Assembly: GCA_018672475.1 (NCBI GenBank)
Contig: JABHFS010000164.1
Span: 1 to 63,281, forward strand
DNA: 63,281 bases
DNA from: Gemmatimonadota bacterium
GTDB taxonomy: Bacteria > Latescibacterota > UBA2968 > UBA8231
Reading direction: 5' to 3'
Shown here: one piece after another, positions 33,888-42,745 of the stretch
How positions within the stretch are numbered: the stretch's first letter is position 1
Layout of the letters: every line of letters starts with the position of its first letter
Program-made: the position numbers and the translations under genes
Notes under the pieces: model-generated
What the model was told of the DNA's origin: nothing
Seen by the model: the letters and a program-made list of their open reading frames with translations, nothing else
Databases searched by the model: none

Positions 33888-34394
33888 GTGATTACGATCC
33901 TACTTCTCCTGCTTTTTTCGGGCACCGCCACGGCGCAATCCGCACTGGCCCTGATCGAAAGGACGCTCGCGCTCAAACACCCCGTAGCACAGCTGAAAAC
34001 CGATAGCCTTGCCACCCGTCTAAACACACAGGACAGTAGCGGAGTGCTGCTCTTGGACGTGCGCCGCGCCGACGAATTCGCCGTCAGCCGTATCCGCGGC
34101 GCGGTGCGCGCCGACCCCGACCTGACAGCCGACGAATTCGCCCGGATGTTTGCGGGCGCTTTAAAAGAGAAGGAATTAGTCTTCTATTGCTCGGTGGGCT
34201 ATCGCTCTTCGATATTGCTCGAACGGGTACAACAACAAGCGCTGGAGGCGGGGGCGGTTTCGCTGGCGAATTTACGCGGGGGAATATTCAGGTGGTATAA
34301 CGAACGGCGGCCGTTGCACGACGGAACGGGCAAGGTCGACACCGTGCATCGCTACGACGCGTTCTGGGGCAGGTTGTTGAAAAAAGATGACTAA
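33888..34394 (+). CDS. Exported rhodanese-domain protein
   Basis: The start is taken at GTG 33888, giving VITILLLLLFSGTATAQ, a good signal peptide. A longer frame upstream runs through the dead receiver domain and is not credible. The 168-aa product has a rhodanese fold: LLLDVRRADEFAVSRIRGAV at about residues 40-60 and the active-site loop YCSVGYRS with Cys near residue 90, then NLRGGIFRWY. Rhodaneses carry sulfur as a persulfide on that Cys. Periplasmic location is inferred from the signal peptide. No strong ribosome-binding site is seen. Confidence 0.72.
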   Translation: MITILLLLLFSGTATAQSALALIERTLALKHPVAQLKTDSLATRLNTQDSSGVLLLDVRRADEFAVSRIRGAVRADPDLTADEFARMFAGALKEKELVFYCSVGYRSSILLERVQQQALEAGAVSLANLRGGIFRWYNERRPLHDGTGKVDTVHRYDAFWGRLLKKDD

Positions 34395-34396
34395 GC

Positions 34397-34670
34397 TTAA
34401 TTGGCCTTGAGAAAGCCCCCCAGTTTTCCCGCCATCACCTTCCACGGCTCTTTGACGACATAGCCGCTGCCATTTGTAGGACGAGACGCTCTGGACGATC
34501 CTGCGCTCGGTCTCCGTCGTCAGCATGACGATGACGGTCTCCTTATGCCGGTCCAAGCGTCGTAGTGCGATCCGCGTTTCGATGCCGTTCTTGATAAAAC
34601 GTACCAAACCCACTTTGGTTGTATCTTCCCAGGGAGAGTCTCCAATAGTGGTTTCACCTGCCCTGTGCAC
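34397..34670 (-). pseudogene. Possible frameshifted small gene
   Basis: On the minus strand, LVRFIKNGIETRIALRRLDR plus HKETVIVMLTTETE (about 34500-34640) has protein-like composition. It then runs without sense through the 3' part, whereas the next frame continues convincingly as RPTNGSGYVVKEPWKVMAGK followed by LGGFLKAN and a TAA at 34397. A one-base change near 34480 would join them. The family is not recognised, so this could also be chance. Confidence 0.3.
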
Positions 34671-34985
34671 CGCTAAGAACGATGCGCAGGGAGCAATACA
34701 CTAATCAGATTTCAGGTGAAATCCCAACGAAAATGCAAATGGAGAGACTATTATCGCTTAGGTCTACCTGTCTCGATTAGTTCTTAACTATTTGATAATC
34801 AGTATGCTCTTGAGTGTGCGTCTCACGCTGCGGGGCAGGGGGCTGCCTGCCCCGCAGCGTGAGATATATTTCTCTCTTAAAAAAAGGGAAGTCTTATGGC
34901 GGAGGGGCTGGTCGCTCGTGGTATTCTGGGGGGCAAGGAAATTGATAAAAGGAAAAGTGCCATCCCCACATCCCCACATCCTGCC
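34671..34985. other. Intergenic region between convergent genes, containing a 19-bp perfect inverted repeat
   Basis: No gene is supported. TCTCACGCTGCGGGGCAGG (34821-34839) is the exact reverse complement of 34846-34864, with a six-base GGGCTG spacer. A short pyrimidine-rich segment follows but there is no clean T-tract. It may serve as a transcription barrier between the convergent rhodanese and ABC genes, or be a small palindromic repeat element. Confidence 0.75.
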
Positions 34986-36737
34986 TTACCCCTCACTATA
35001 CTGCAACTGGTGCAACCGATAATAGATCCCCTGCTGCGCTAACAACTCCTCATGCCGCCCTTCCTCGCGAATCCGGCCATGGTGCATAACTAGAATCTTG
35101 TCGGCGTTACGGATCGTCGAGAGTCGGTGCGCGACCACGATCGACGTCCGACCGTCCATCAGCTTATCGACGGCCTCCTGTATCCACATTTCGGTCTCGG
35201 TGTCGATATTGGCCGTCGCCTCGTCGAGGACCAGGATATCCGGCTCGGCGGCCAGGGCCCGAGCAAAGGCCAATAACTGCCGCTGCCCGGCGGAGAACGA
35301 GACACCGCGTTCGGCAACTTGGTGGGCGAGCCCTTCCGGCAAAGTGGCGATAAAACGATCGGCGTTGACATCGCGGGCAGCCTGTTCGACCCGGTCGCGC
35401 GAGGTGCGACCCAGACCGATATTGCCCTCGATGTCGCCGGCAAACAAAAAAACATCCTGCTGCACCACACCGATATGGCGGCGCAGCGCTTCGACATCCC
35501 ATTCGCGCAGATCGACGCCGTCGACTAGGATCTGTCCCTGCTGTATCTCATAGAAACGACCGATCAGATTGATGATCGTGCTCTTGCCGGCGCCGGTGGC
35601 ACCGACTATGGCGATGCTCTGCCCCGGTGCAGCTCGGAACGAGGCCTCACGCAGGACCCAATCTTCCCCTTCGTATGCGAACGAAACATCGCGGAATTCG
35701 ATCTCGCCGCGCACGCGCTCGGCCCGGTAGCCGCCGCCCACAGGCTCCGGCTCGTAATCGAGCAATTCAAAGATCCGTTCGGAGGAAGCCATCGCCATTT
35801 GCAAAGTCGAATAGCGCTCGGCAATATCGCGAATCGGCATGAAAAAACGCGTCACGTATTGTAGCATAGCCACCAGCACGCCCCACTGGATTTGGTCCCT
35901 GAGCAGCTGGCCACCACCATACCACAACACCAGGGCCATAACCCCGACGCCGCATAATTCCATAAAGGGGAAATAAAGCGAATGGTAGAACGTGCGGTGT
36001 AGCCTGGCATCGAGATAGGCGTCGTTGGCCTCGGCGAAGCGGTCGGCGCTGCGCTGCTCGCAGCCGAAGAGTTGCACAACCTCCATGCCCGAAATCGCCT
36101 CTTGTAGCGAGGCGGTGAAACGGGCGAAACGCGTCCTGGCGACCCGGTCGGCGCGAAAGGTCTTTTGCTGCAGCCAGGCAATGGCGAAAAAGCACAGCGG
36201 CAACGATGCGCTGGTCAACAGGCCCAACTTAACGTCCATATAAAAGATATAACCGAGAATCGCGAGAATCGTGAAGATGTCGCTGAGCACCGAGATCACG
36301 CCGTCGGTAAAAAGCTCGTTGAGCGCGTCGACGTCGCTAGTATTGTGCGCCATCAGCCGGCCAATCGGAGTGCGGTCGTAAAAACTCAGCGGCAAACGTT
36401 GCAGATGCGCGAAGATCTGCCCCCGCACATCGCGCATTGCCCATTGGCCGACCATGCTCGTCGCCCAACCCTGGGCATAACTGATCCCGAACTGCAGCAC
36501 CAGCAAGCCCGCATAGACCGAGATCACCCAGCCCAAACCCTCGGCGTCGCCGGGCAGGATGTAGTCGTCAACGGCGATCTTGGTGAGAAAGGGGCCGGCC
36601 TGCTGCACGGCGGCGGCCGCCGTAATCAGCGCCAAAGTCAACAACATCCAGCGCGCATAGGGCCGCAGATAGCCCAGCAAGCGGGCCAAGAGCCGCGGAT
36701 CTATGCCCGTGTCGTCGACCGACTCTTCCGCGCTCAT
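34986..36737 (-). CDS. ABC exporter half-transporter, catalytically canonical subunit of a heterodimer
   Basis: This 583-aa type IV (MsbA/LmrA-like) half-transporter has six membrane helices at about residues 28-300. Its nucleotide-binding domain has Walker A GATGAGKST (379-387), signature FSAGQ (480-484) and Walker B ending in the catalytic glutamate E505 (LVLDEATAN). The signature deviates from LSGGQ while the Walker B glutamate is intact, which is the pattern of the TM288/LmrD/BmrD-type partner. Its start overlaps the stop of the upstream ABC gene by 4 bp. Such exporters move drugs, lipids or peptides outward; the substrate is unknown. Confidence 0.92.
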   Translation of the reverse strand: MSAEESVDDTGIDPRLLARLLGYLRPYARWMLLTLALITAAAAVQQAGPFLTKIAVDDYILPGDAEGLGWVISVYAGLLVLQFGISYAQGWATSMVGQWAMRDVRGQIFAHLQRLPLSFYDRTPIGRLMAHNTSDVDALNELFTDGVISVLSDIFTILAILGYIFYMDVKLGLLTSASLPLCFFAIAWLQQKTFRADRVARTRFARFTASLQEAISGMEVVQLFGCEQRSADRFAEANDAYLDARLHRTFYHSLYFPFMELCGVGVMALVLWYGGGQLLRDQIQWGVLVAMLQYVTRFFMPIRDIAERYSTLQMAMASSERIFELLDYEPEPVGGGYRAERVRGEIEFRDVSFAYEGEDWVLREASFRAAPGQSIAIVGATGAGKSTIINLIGRFYEIQQGQILVDGVDLREWDVEALRRHIGVVQQDVFLFAGDIEGNIGLGRTSRDRVEQAARDVNADRFIATLPEGLAHQVAERGVSFSAGQRQLLAFARALAAEPDILVLDEATANIDTETEMWIQEAVDKLMDGRTSIVVAHRLSTIRNADKILVMHHGRIREEGRHEELLAQQGIYYRLHQLQYSEG

Positions 36738-38500
36738 AACTCGCCCAATTCCTCGGCCAAATGCTGCCGGCGATACATATCGGCGTACATCCCGTCCTGC
36801 GCGACTAGTTCCTCGTGGGTGCCGCGTTCGGCGACTGCGCCCTCGTCGAGGACTATAATTTGGTCGGCGTCCTTGACGGTGGAAATCCGGTGGGCGATAA
36901 GAATCGTCGTGCGCGCGGCCATCTCTCGGCGCAGCGCCTTGAGGATCTCCTCCTCAGTGCGCGTGTCGACGCTGGCCAGCGCGTCATCGAGGATCAGGAT
37001 CACCGGGTCGCGGGCGATCGCGCGGGCGAGGGCCGTACGCTGTTTCTGCCCGCCCGAAAGCGTCACGCCGCGCTCGCCGACAACCGTTTCAAAACCAGCC
37101 GGGAAAGTCCCCAGATCGGTCTTGAGTTGTGCGGCCTTCACCGCCTCTTCAACCACCTCATCCGCCATACCCAAGGCGATGTTCTCGCGGATAGTATCCG
37201 AGAACAAAAAGGTGTCCTGCGGCACATAACCGATGGCGGCGCGCAGTTTCTTCAGCGGAATCTGCTCGATCGGCACGCCGTCGATCAGGACCTGACCGAC
37301 GCCCGCCTCAATCAACCGTGGCAGCAACCGCGCCAGCGTGGTTTTGCCCGATCCAACCCGACCGACCACCGCCAAGGTCCCGCCGGCCGGAATCTTAACG
37401 TTGACACCGCGCAATACTTCTTGCCCGTCGTAAGAAAAATAGAGATCGCGAAATTCAATCTCGCCGCGGATCACCCCACCGTCGTCGCCGCCGTCGTCGA
37501 TCTGCGGTCTTTCGTGCAAAATCGCCTCGATGCGCCGCAAGGAGGCAACAGCCCGCTGATATTCGTCGACGATCCGCCCCAGAAACATCATCGGCCGCCC
37601 CATCCGCAACAAATAAGCGTTGAAGGCGACGAAGGCCCCCAAACTGAGGCTGCCTTCGATGACTCGCACGCCCCCTAGCCAGAGAATAACCAGCATCGAC
37701 AAACCATTGATCAGAAAAGTGAAGGGGAAGAACAGGCTGCGGATATTAATCAGGTGGCGGTTCTTAACGACATAATCCTCGTTGAGGCAGGCGAATTTTT
37801 TGCGCTGATCCGCGCCGAGCGCGAAGGCTTTAACCACTCGAATCCCCGACAAATTCTCCTGGATTTGCGTGACGATGGCGGCGAATTGCTCCTGCACCTG
37901 GCGATACCCTACACGCACCATACCGCCGACCCAACGCGTCATCAGCGCCATCAAGGGCATCGGCGCCAGCGACAACAGCGCCAACTGCCAGTCGATCATG
38001 CTCATCAACACCAGGCTCAACAAGAAAGTCAGCAAGCCGGTCAGCGTCATGCGGAAAGCGTGGTGCATAAAACGCTGAATCGCCTCGACGTCGCTGGTGG
38101 CCCGAGCCATCAGATCGCCCACCTGCCACTGATGAAAAAAACCCAGCGGCAATTCGAGTAGGTGCTGGACATAGGCCCGCCGCACATCCCGCTCGACTAA
38201 TCGGGCCATCGACGATAAATAAAAACGCATGCCAAAGGACAATAACCACTGCACCAGCCCCAACACCGCCAGACCTCCGGCATAGAGCGCTAGGTCGCCC
38301 TTTATGTCACCCGTATAATAGTCGAAAGGCTCCTCCGCTATCGAAGCGCCAGCCGCATCGATAGCCCACTTCAGTATCATGGGCACCGTCATCGTCGCCG
38401 TTTGCACCCCCAGCAAGAGGAGCAAACCGACGGTGATTTCCCAGCGATACGGACGTAAATAAGACGCGAAGGGTGTAAAGGGGTTCAAATTCATTGGCAT
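36734..38500 (-). CDS. ABC exporter half-transporter, degenerate-site subunit of a heterodimer
   Basis: This 588-aa half-transporter is first in a two-gene operon. It has six membrane helices at about residues 20-300, Walker A GRVGSGKTT (380-388), canonical signature LSGGQ (481-485), and a Walker B in which the catalytic Glu is replaced by Asp (LILDD, D506). Together with the FSAGQ of the partner this forms one impaired ATP site and leaves one working site, as in TM287/TM288. A 36-bp perfect palindrome begins 1 bp before its start codon, so expression is probably blocked by a TetR-family repressor encoded elsewhere. Confidence 0.92.
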   Translation of the reverse strand: MPMNLNPFTPFASYLRPYRWEITVGLLLLLGVQTATMTVPMILKWAIDAAGASIAEEPFDYYTGDIKGDLALYAGGLAVLGLVQWLLSFGMRFYLSSMARLVERDVRRAYVQHLLELPLGFFHQWQVGDLMARATSDVEAIQRFMHHAFRMTLTGLLTFLLSLVLMSMIDWQLALLSLAPMPLMALMTRWVGGMVRVGYRQVQEQFAAIVTQIQENLSGIRVVKAFALGADQRKKFACLNEDYVVKNRHLINIRSLFFPFTFLINGLSMLVILWLGGVRVIEGSLSLGAFVAFNAYLLRMGRPMMFLGRIVDEYQRAVASLRRIEAILHERPQIDDGGDDGGVIRGEIEFRDLYFSYDGQEVLRGVNVKIPAGGTLAVVGRVGSGKTTLARLLPRLIEAGVGQVLIDGVPIEQIPLKKLRAAIGYVPQDTFLFSDTIRENIALGMADEVVEEAVKAAQLKTDLGTFPAGFETVVGERGVTLSGGQKQRTALARAIARDPVILILDDALASVDTRTEEEILKALRREMAARTTILIAHRISTVKDADQIIVLDEGAVAERGTHEELVAQDGMYADMYRRQHLAEELGEL

Positions 38501-38501
38501 C

Positions 38502-38537
38502 GTATTATAAACTGACTGGTCAGTCAGTTTATAATAC
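38502..38537. promoter_or_regulatory. 36-bp perfect palindrome, TetR-family operator type
   Basis: The arms GTATTATAAACTGACTG and CAGTCAGTTTATAATAC are exact reverse complements around a GT centre. The inner part, TGACTGGTCAGTCA, is the classic form of TetR/AcrR-family operators, and each arm also contains TATAAT. It abuts the ABC exporter start, so a bound repressor would cover the -10 region or the leader. No TetR gene is present in the window. Confidence 0.8.
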
Positions 38538-38736
38538 TAACAAGCCCCTTGTTCATGCACAAGACACGCTCGCTTTCATTAATCAAACAAGACGTTATAA
38601 TCATTTTTATTTTTTTTATGCATATATTATTAAAATTATCATGTGGAAAATCTGGCGAGCACAGAGCGCGCTGGTTGATTTGTTCTACCCCCCCCAAACA
38701 CTACCTATACATCAACGAACTGGTTAACGAGGCCAT
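38538..38736. other. AT-rich upstream region of the solute-binding-protein gene
   Basis: TATAAT near 38596-38601 is a possible -10 box for the downstream gene, with a weak -35 candidate (TTCATT) at 15-bp spacing. There is no evident ribosome-binding site and no other gene. Confidence 0.35.
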
Positions 38737-39501
38737 ATGAAGAAGCTTATCGCCATCGCCCTCTTGCTCACCACCACCAGCCTATACGCGCAAACGCCTG
38801 CTGAGATCCTCAAACAGATTGAGGCCCTGGACTGGATGACGGAGGAGTATCCGCCTTTTAACTATGTGGACAAAGACGGAAAACTACAGGGCATCACCGT
38901 TGATATCCTGATCGAAGTTTTCAAAAAAGTCGGCGTACAACTGACCCGCGAGGATCTCAAGGTCCTGCCTTGGGCGCGCTCCTACGAAAAACTGCTCGAC
39001 ACCCCCGGCACCGCGCTCTTCTCCATGACCTATACCGAAGAGCGCCTCAAGCATTTTCAGTTCGTCGGGCCGATTATTCCAACGCAAGTCTCGATTATCG
39101 CTCCGGTAGCCAAGCATCTCAAAGTCGCCGACGCGGCCGATCTCAAAGCGCTCAAAATCGGGGTTGTCCGCGACGATATCGGCGATCAGTTAGTGCGCGC
39201 CTTTGGTGCCAAGGACAAGAACCTCAATATCACCCATTCGGCATTCAATATGGTACAAATGCTCGCCAAGGGGCGCCTACACGCCATCGCCTACGCCGAG
39301 GACATCGCCCAATACCAGTTTATCCTCGCCGGCATGGACCCCAAGGAGTACGAATCGGTCCACGTACTACAGAAATCGCATATGGGCTACGCCTTCCACA
39401 AGTCCACCGACCCCAAAATCCTCGAACCGTTGAGCAAAGCCCTCAAGGATTTGCGCGCCGCTGGCGTCATCGACACCATCTACGCCCAACATCTCCAATA
39501 A
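38737..39501 (+). CDS. Periplasmic substrate-binding protein, SBP_bac_3 (amino-acid) family
   Basis: This 254-aa protein has a signal peptide at residues 1-19 (cleaved after LYAQ). The mature protein follows the family 3 solute-binding fold: WMTEEYPPFNYVDKDGKLQG, GITVDILIEVFKKVG, then LFSMTYTEERLKHFQFVGPI and KALKIGVVRDDIGDQL. The classical ligand-binding Arg of amino-acid binders is not evident at the usual SITxER-like position (MTYTEER is the closest). No permease or ATPase gene is nearby, and the next complete gene is a chemoreceptor. It may deliver a signal rather than feed a transporter; that is inference. Confidence 0.85.
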   Translation: MKKLIAIALLLTTTSLYAQTPAEILKQIEALDWMTEEYPPFNYVDKDGKLQGITVDILIEVFKKVGVQLTREDLKVLPWARSYEKLLDTPGTALFSMTYTEERLKHFQFVGPIIPTQVSIIAPVAKHLKVADAADLKALKIGVVRDDIGDQLVRAFGAKDKNLNITHSAFNMVQMLAKGRLHAIAYAEDIAQYQFILAGMDPKEYESVHVLQKSHMGYAFHKSTDPKILEPLSKALKDLRAAGVIDTIYAQHLQ

Positions 39502-39515
39502 CCTATGGGCACAAA

Positions 39516-39680
39516 ATGACACGCATAACACATACCATCACTCTATCTTTGCTACTGTTCGCCAACCACCGCTTCTCCAAAAATTTTCTCGCATTCTCCG
39601 GGGTTTTCCCCAAATCCACCGACCCGCCCCAACCAGTCTACGAAAAGGCGATAGTGACCGATTTTCGCTTCGACATCTAA
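39516..39680 (+). CDS. Possible small exported peptide (54 aa)
   Basis: An ATG frame encodes 54 residues with a hydrophobic start (THTITLSLLLFANH) and an unremarkable tail ending FRFDI. It begins 14 bp after the binding-protein gene. No ribosome-binding site or family is recognised. It could be a leftover signal-peptide region of a lost gene. Confidence 0.25.
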   Translation: MTRITHTITLSLLLFANHRFSKNFLAFSGVFPKSTDPPQPVYEKAIVTDFRFDI

Positions 39681-39834
39681 CCCCACGCCAAAAAATTGCA
39701 AAAATTGTTAAAAAACACCCACTTTCTGTCGATAAATAATAAGAGATACAATAGAAGGCTCCCCAAGCACCATTCTCAAAAAACGTTCTTTGGGCTATAG
39801 GTCAGCCTAAAGAGCGCCTAAAGAAGTATCCGCA
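39681..39834. other. Non-coding AT-rich stretch upstream of leader element B
   Basis: No gene is supported. Runs of A, and GGCTATAGGTCAGCC (about 39793-39807) as a weak inverted repeat, are the only structure seen before the large stem of copy B begins at 39835. Confidence 0.45.
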
Positions 39835-39966
39835 GGGCTGTCCGAGGGTATTCTCTTGAGCGGCTTTGCTGTCTCCGGAGCCGCAGGATTGCGGCGCAGG
39901 GGATAGCCTCGGAGCCCGATAGGATGTAGGGCGAGAATGAGCGCAGGGAATACCCTCGGACAGTCC
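39835..39966 (+). repeat. Copy B of the GGCGAGAATGARCG leader element with enclosing stem
   Basis: CTGTCCGAGGGTATTC (39838-39853) pairs perfectly with GAATACCCTCGGACAG (39948-39963), and the stem extends to about 19 bp with one G-U pair. Inside are a GCGGCT/AGCCGC hairpin (39861-39884) and, on the 3' side, the conserved core GGGCGAGAATGAGCGCAGGG (39929-39948). The element ends 31 nt before the chemoreceptor start at 39998 and is on the same strand, as in copies A and C. It is likely transcribed in the 5' leader. Confidence 0.8.
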
Positions 39967-39997
39967 ATCCACCCCAGCTTAAGCGTCTGACTTATTT

Positions 39998-41719
39998 ATG
40001 AACACTTGGAGCATCGGCGCCAAACTCGCCCTACAAGTCACCGTGGCGATCGTCATTGTCATGGTCACGATCGGCGTGTTGGGCATGTATCAGCAGGAAC
40101 GAAAATTCACCGACATCCTCGACACCCGCGCCGAGTGGATCACCGAGCAGTGCGCGATGGCACTCGTGGCACCGATATGGACGATGGACAACAACCAAAT
40201 CGGCCGCCTGCTACAATCCTTCCTCTCCAACTCCGATATCCTCGCCATCAAGTTGACCGAAGCGGGCACCGGTACGCCGATTTGGCACCAGGGCAAAGAC
40301 CTGAGATCCTCCTCCACCATCGATTTCACCGAGGGCAACGCACCACTCGCCTATCCTGATTCTTTTACTCGGCAGATCTCGATCGACTACGAGGATGAGT
40401 CCATCGGCCAGCTTCAGATAGCGTTTTCGCGCCAGTTCATCACCGCGCAAATGCACGAAACCGTCACCCTGCTCGGCATCGGTCTATTCGCTCTGATCGC
40501 CGTCGAAATTATCATTCTGCTCATCCTGGTCAAACGCAATATCTCGGATCCCCTGGCGGCCAATGTGCGTGCTGCCGCCCAGATCGCCAATGGCAATATC
40601 GAAGTGCAATTGGCCGAGATACGCTCGCACGACGAGATCGGCTCGCTGAACACCGCCTTCAGGAATATGGTCGCCTACCTGCATCAGATGGCCGCCGACG
40701 CGACGCAAATTTCCGCTGGCGAACTCGACCGCGAGTTCGCCCCAAAATCGCAACACGACGTGTTGGGCAACGCCTTCCACCAGATGACGGATTATCTACA
40801 AACGATGGCCGCCACCGCCACCGCCATCGCCGGTGGCGATCTGCGCCAAGAAGTGCAACCCCGTTCCGAGCGCGACGTGCTCGGCAACGCCTTTCAACAG
40901 ATGGCCTTCCTGCGCCAGATCATCGGCCAAGTCACCGAAGGGTCGCTGCACCTGGAAAAAGCCTCGGAATCCCTGAAACAGATGAGCCTGCAGATGGCCG
41001 GTGACGCGCAACAAGCCTCCAAGCAGAGCCACGGCATCTCGAACAACACGCAACAGGTCAACCGCCATGTCGCCGCCGTCGCCGCCGCAATGAACGAGTC
41101 GGCCATTACGATAGGTGAGATCACTACCAACACCCGCCAGGTCGCCGATATCGCCACGGAAGCCATGCAGATCGCCCAGAACACCGACGTCGTCATGGGC
41201 ACGCTGGCAAACCGCTCCCGCGAGATCGGCAAAATCGTCGACCTGATCACTGGTATCGCCAAACAGATCAATCTATTGGCCCTCAACGCCTCGATCGAAG
41301 CCTCCCGTTCGGGCGAGGCTGGCCGCCGCTTCGCCGTCGTCGCCGCCGAGGTCAAAGAATTGGCCAATAAGACCACGCAATCGGCCGATGATATTTCCCA
41401 TCTGATCGGCGGCATCCAACACAGTAGCGGCGAATCGACCGACGCGATACACAAGCTCTCGACGATCGTCCAGCGCATCGACCAACTCACCGCGACCATC
41501 GCCACCGCCGTCGAGGAGCAAAACGCGACCCAACTCAACATATCCGAAAGCTTGAGCAATATCGCCGGCAGCGGCGAAGAGACCACCCGCGCGATGGGCG
41601 ACTTCGCCGGCGTCTCCGACCATATCTCCGAATTGGCCACCTCCGTGCAGCAGGCCTCGCAGGAACTCGACGCCCTCTCCGGGCAGATGCAGCAGGCGGT
41701 CGAACACTTCAAGATATAG
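39998..41719 (+). CDS. Methyl-accepting chemotaxis protein with tandem HAMP domains
   Basis: This 573-aa transmembrane receptor has its first helix at about residues 11-31, a compact periplasmic domain to about 155, a second helix at about 157-178, a HAMP domain at about 180-235, a second HAMP-like unit and part of a third to about 310, then a cytoplasmic signalling coiled coil. The hairpin tip is recognisable: EIGKIVDLITGIAKQINLLA, then NASIEASRSGEAGRRFAVVA. GRRFAVVAAEV replaces the commoner GRGFAVVADEV, and no C-terminal CheR-binding pentapeptide is seen. The upstream solute-binding protein could be its ligand partner. Leader element B precedes it. Confidence 0.93.
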   Translation: MNTWSIGAKLALQVTVAIVIVMVTIGVLGMYQQERKFTDILDTRAEWITEQCAMALVAPIWTMDNNQIGRLLQSFLSNSDILAIKLTEAGTGTPIWHQGKDLRSSSTIDFTEGNAPLAYPDSFTRQISIDYEDESIGQLQIAFSRQFITAQMHETVTLLGIGLFALIAVEIIILLILVKRNISDPLAANVRAAAQIANGNIEVQLAEIRSHDEIGSLNTAFRNMVAYLHQMAADATQISAGELDREFAPKSQHDVLGNAFHQMTDYLQTMAATATAIAGGDLRQEVQPRSERDVLGNAFQQMAFLRQIIGQVTEGSLHLEKASESLKQMSLQMAGDAQQASKQSHGISNNTQQVNRHVAAVAAAMNESAITIGEITTNTRQVADIATEAMQIAQNTDVVMGTLANRSREIGKIVDLITGIAKQINLLALNASIEASRSGEAGRRFAVVAAEVKELANKTTQSADDISHLIGGIQHSSGESTDAIHKLSTIVQRIDQLTATIATAVEEQNATQLNISESLSNIAGSGEETTRAMGDFAGVSDHISELATSVQQASQELDALSGQMQQAVEHFKI

Positions 41720-41859
41720 CGGGGGATTTACACGCCGCCGCAATTGCACTTTCTTACTCTCCACATCCGCTGGAAAGTCACCAACACCCAACCCGTAACT
41801 TTCTCTCCGTTATCCACAATTCGGTACGCGCTGGACTTTACTATTTCAGGCAAGCAACT

Positions 41860-42741
41860 ATGGCAGAAAACGCAATGCATGCGGGATTGAGCAAAAACGA
41901 ACTGGCCCGCTTCGCAGAAGACAGTTTTATCGTCGTCGACGATCTATTCACCGGGGACGAAGTCGAAACCCTGCGCCAAGCCTGTAGCGCGCCCGAAGAC
42001 CAACAATGGGCGCAATCCGAGCGCCTTATTCACTCGCTGGAGCTGACCGTGCGCCACCAAGCCTTTCTGCAACTGGCGCGGGACCCGCGCATCGTCTCGC
42101 GCCTGATCTCCTTGATCGGCCCCGATATCCAGCTGCAGCACTCCAAACTGGCAGCGCAACCTGTGCAGCGGGAAAAAGGCGGCTTCAGATGGCATCAGGA
42201 TTTTGCCTATTTCCCACACACCAATACCGACCTTGTTGCGGTGATGGTAATGCTCGACGACGCCACCGAAGACAATGGCTGTATGCATATGATACGTGGC
42301 TCGCACAAACTCGGCCTACTTGACCACATAAGCGAAAACGGCCTGTTTAGTGGCGGCTGTACCCAGACCGAGATATGGGAAGACCACTCCGACCGCGTCG
42401 CACCCGTCAAGCCGAAGGCCGGCGGGATCAGCATCCATCACTGTCTGGCGCTGCACAGCTCTGGGCCCAACCCCAGCGGCGCTCCGCGGCGCGGTATCGT
42501 CTTCCAGTACCGGGCCGACGACGCATTCCAACTGGCCGACGGAGTCTGGAAAGATACCGGGATCATGATTTGTGGGCAGCGGCGCGAGCGCGTCCGCTGC
42601 GACGCGGGTGTGCTGCGCCTACCCAAATCACGGCGCTACCCCGAACACCCGTTCGGGCACGCCTGGCACCAGGAAGGCGATTTCGCCACCGAGGTCAATC
42701 GCCGCAACGGCTTGCAATGGATTAAAGAAGAAGGGAGTTAA
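41860..42741 (+). CDS. Phytanoyl-CoA dioxygenase (PhyH)-like oxygenase
   Basis: This 293-aa Fe(II)/2-oxoglutarate oxygenase has the full ligand set: H112-x-D114 in WHQDFAYFPHTN and H199 in LALHSSGPN, with the 2-oxoglutarate Arg about ten residues on (GAPRRGIVF). MLDDATEDNGCMHMIRGSH is the typical PhyH strand pair. It is first in an operon with a uridine kinase-like gene (4-bp gap), a sulfatase and a NIPSNAP gene. Substrate unknown; the sulfatase neighbour suggests processing of a sulfated or marine-derived organic compound. Confidence 0.9.
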   Translation: MAENAMHAGLSKNELARFAEDSFIVVDDLFTGDEVETLRQACSAPEDQQWAQSERLIHSLELTVRHQAFLQLARDPRIVSRLISLIGPDIQLQHSKLAAQPVQREKGGFRWHQDFAYFPHTNTDLVAVMVMLDDATEDNGCMHMIRGSHKLGLLDHISENGLFSGGCTQTEIWEDHSDRVAPVKPKAGGISIHHCLALHSSGPNPSGAPRRGIVFQYRADDAFQLADGVWKDTGIMICGQRRERVRCDAGVLRLPKSRRYPEHPFGHAWHQEGDFATEVNRRNGLQWIKEEGS

Positions 42742-42745
42742 CCTT

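Noticed and set aside
36165..37229. Long plus-strand open frame opposite the ABC transporter genes
   Set aside because: Both ABC genes are certain on the minus strand; the opposite frame is rich in His, Arg and Gln and has no domain or ribosome-binding site.
40894..41712. 272-residue minus-strand frame opposite the chemoreceptor
   Set aside because: A Ser/Ala-rich shadow of the coiled-coil coding region, with no independent evidence.
42572..42745. ATG at 42572 as start of the uridine kinase-like gene
   Set aside because: It would overlap the PhyH gene by 170 bp out of frame and add about 58 residues of low-complexity sequence not expected before the P-loop.
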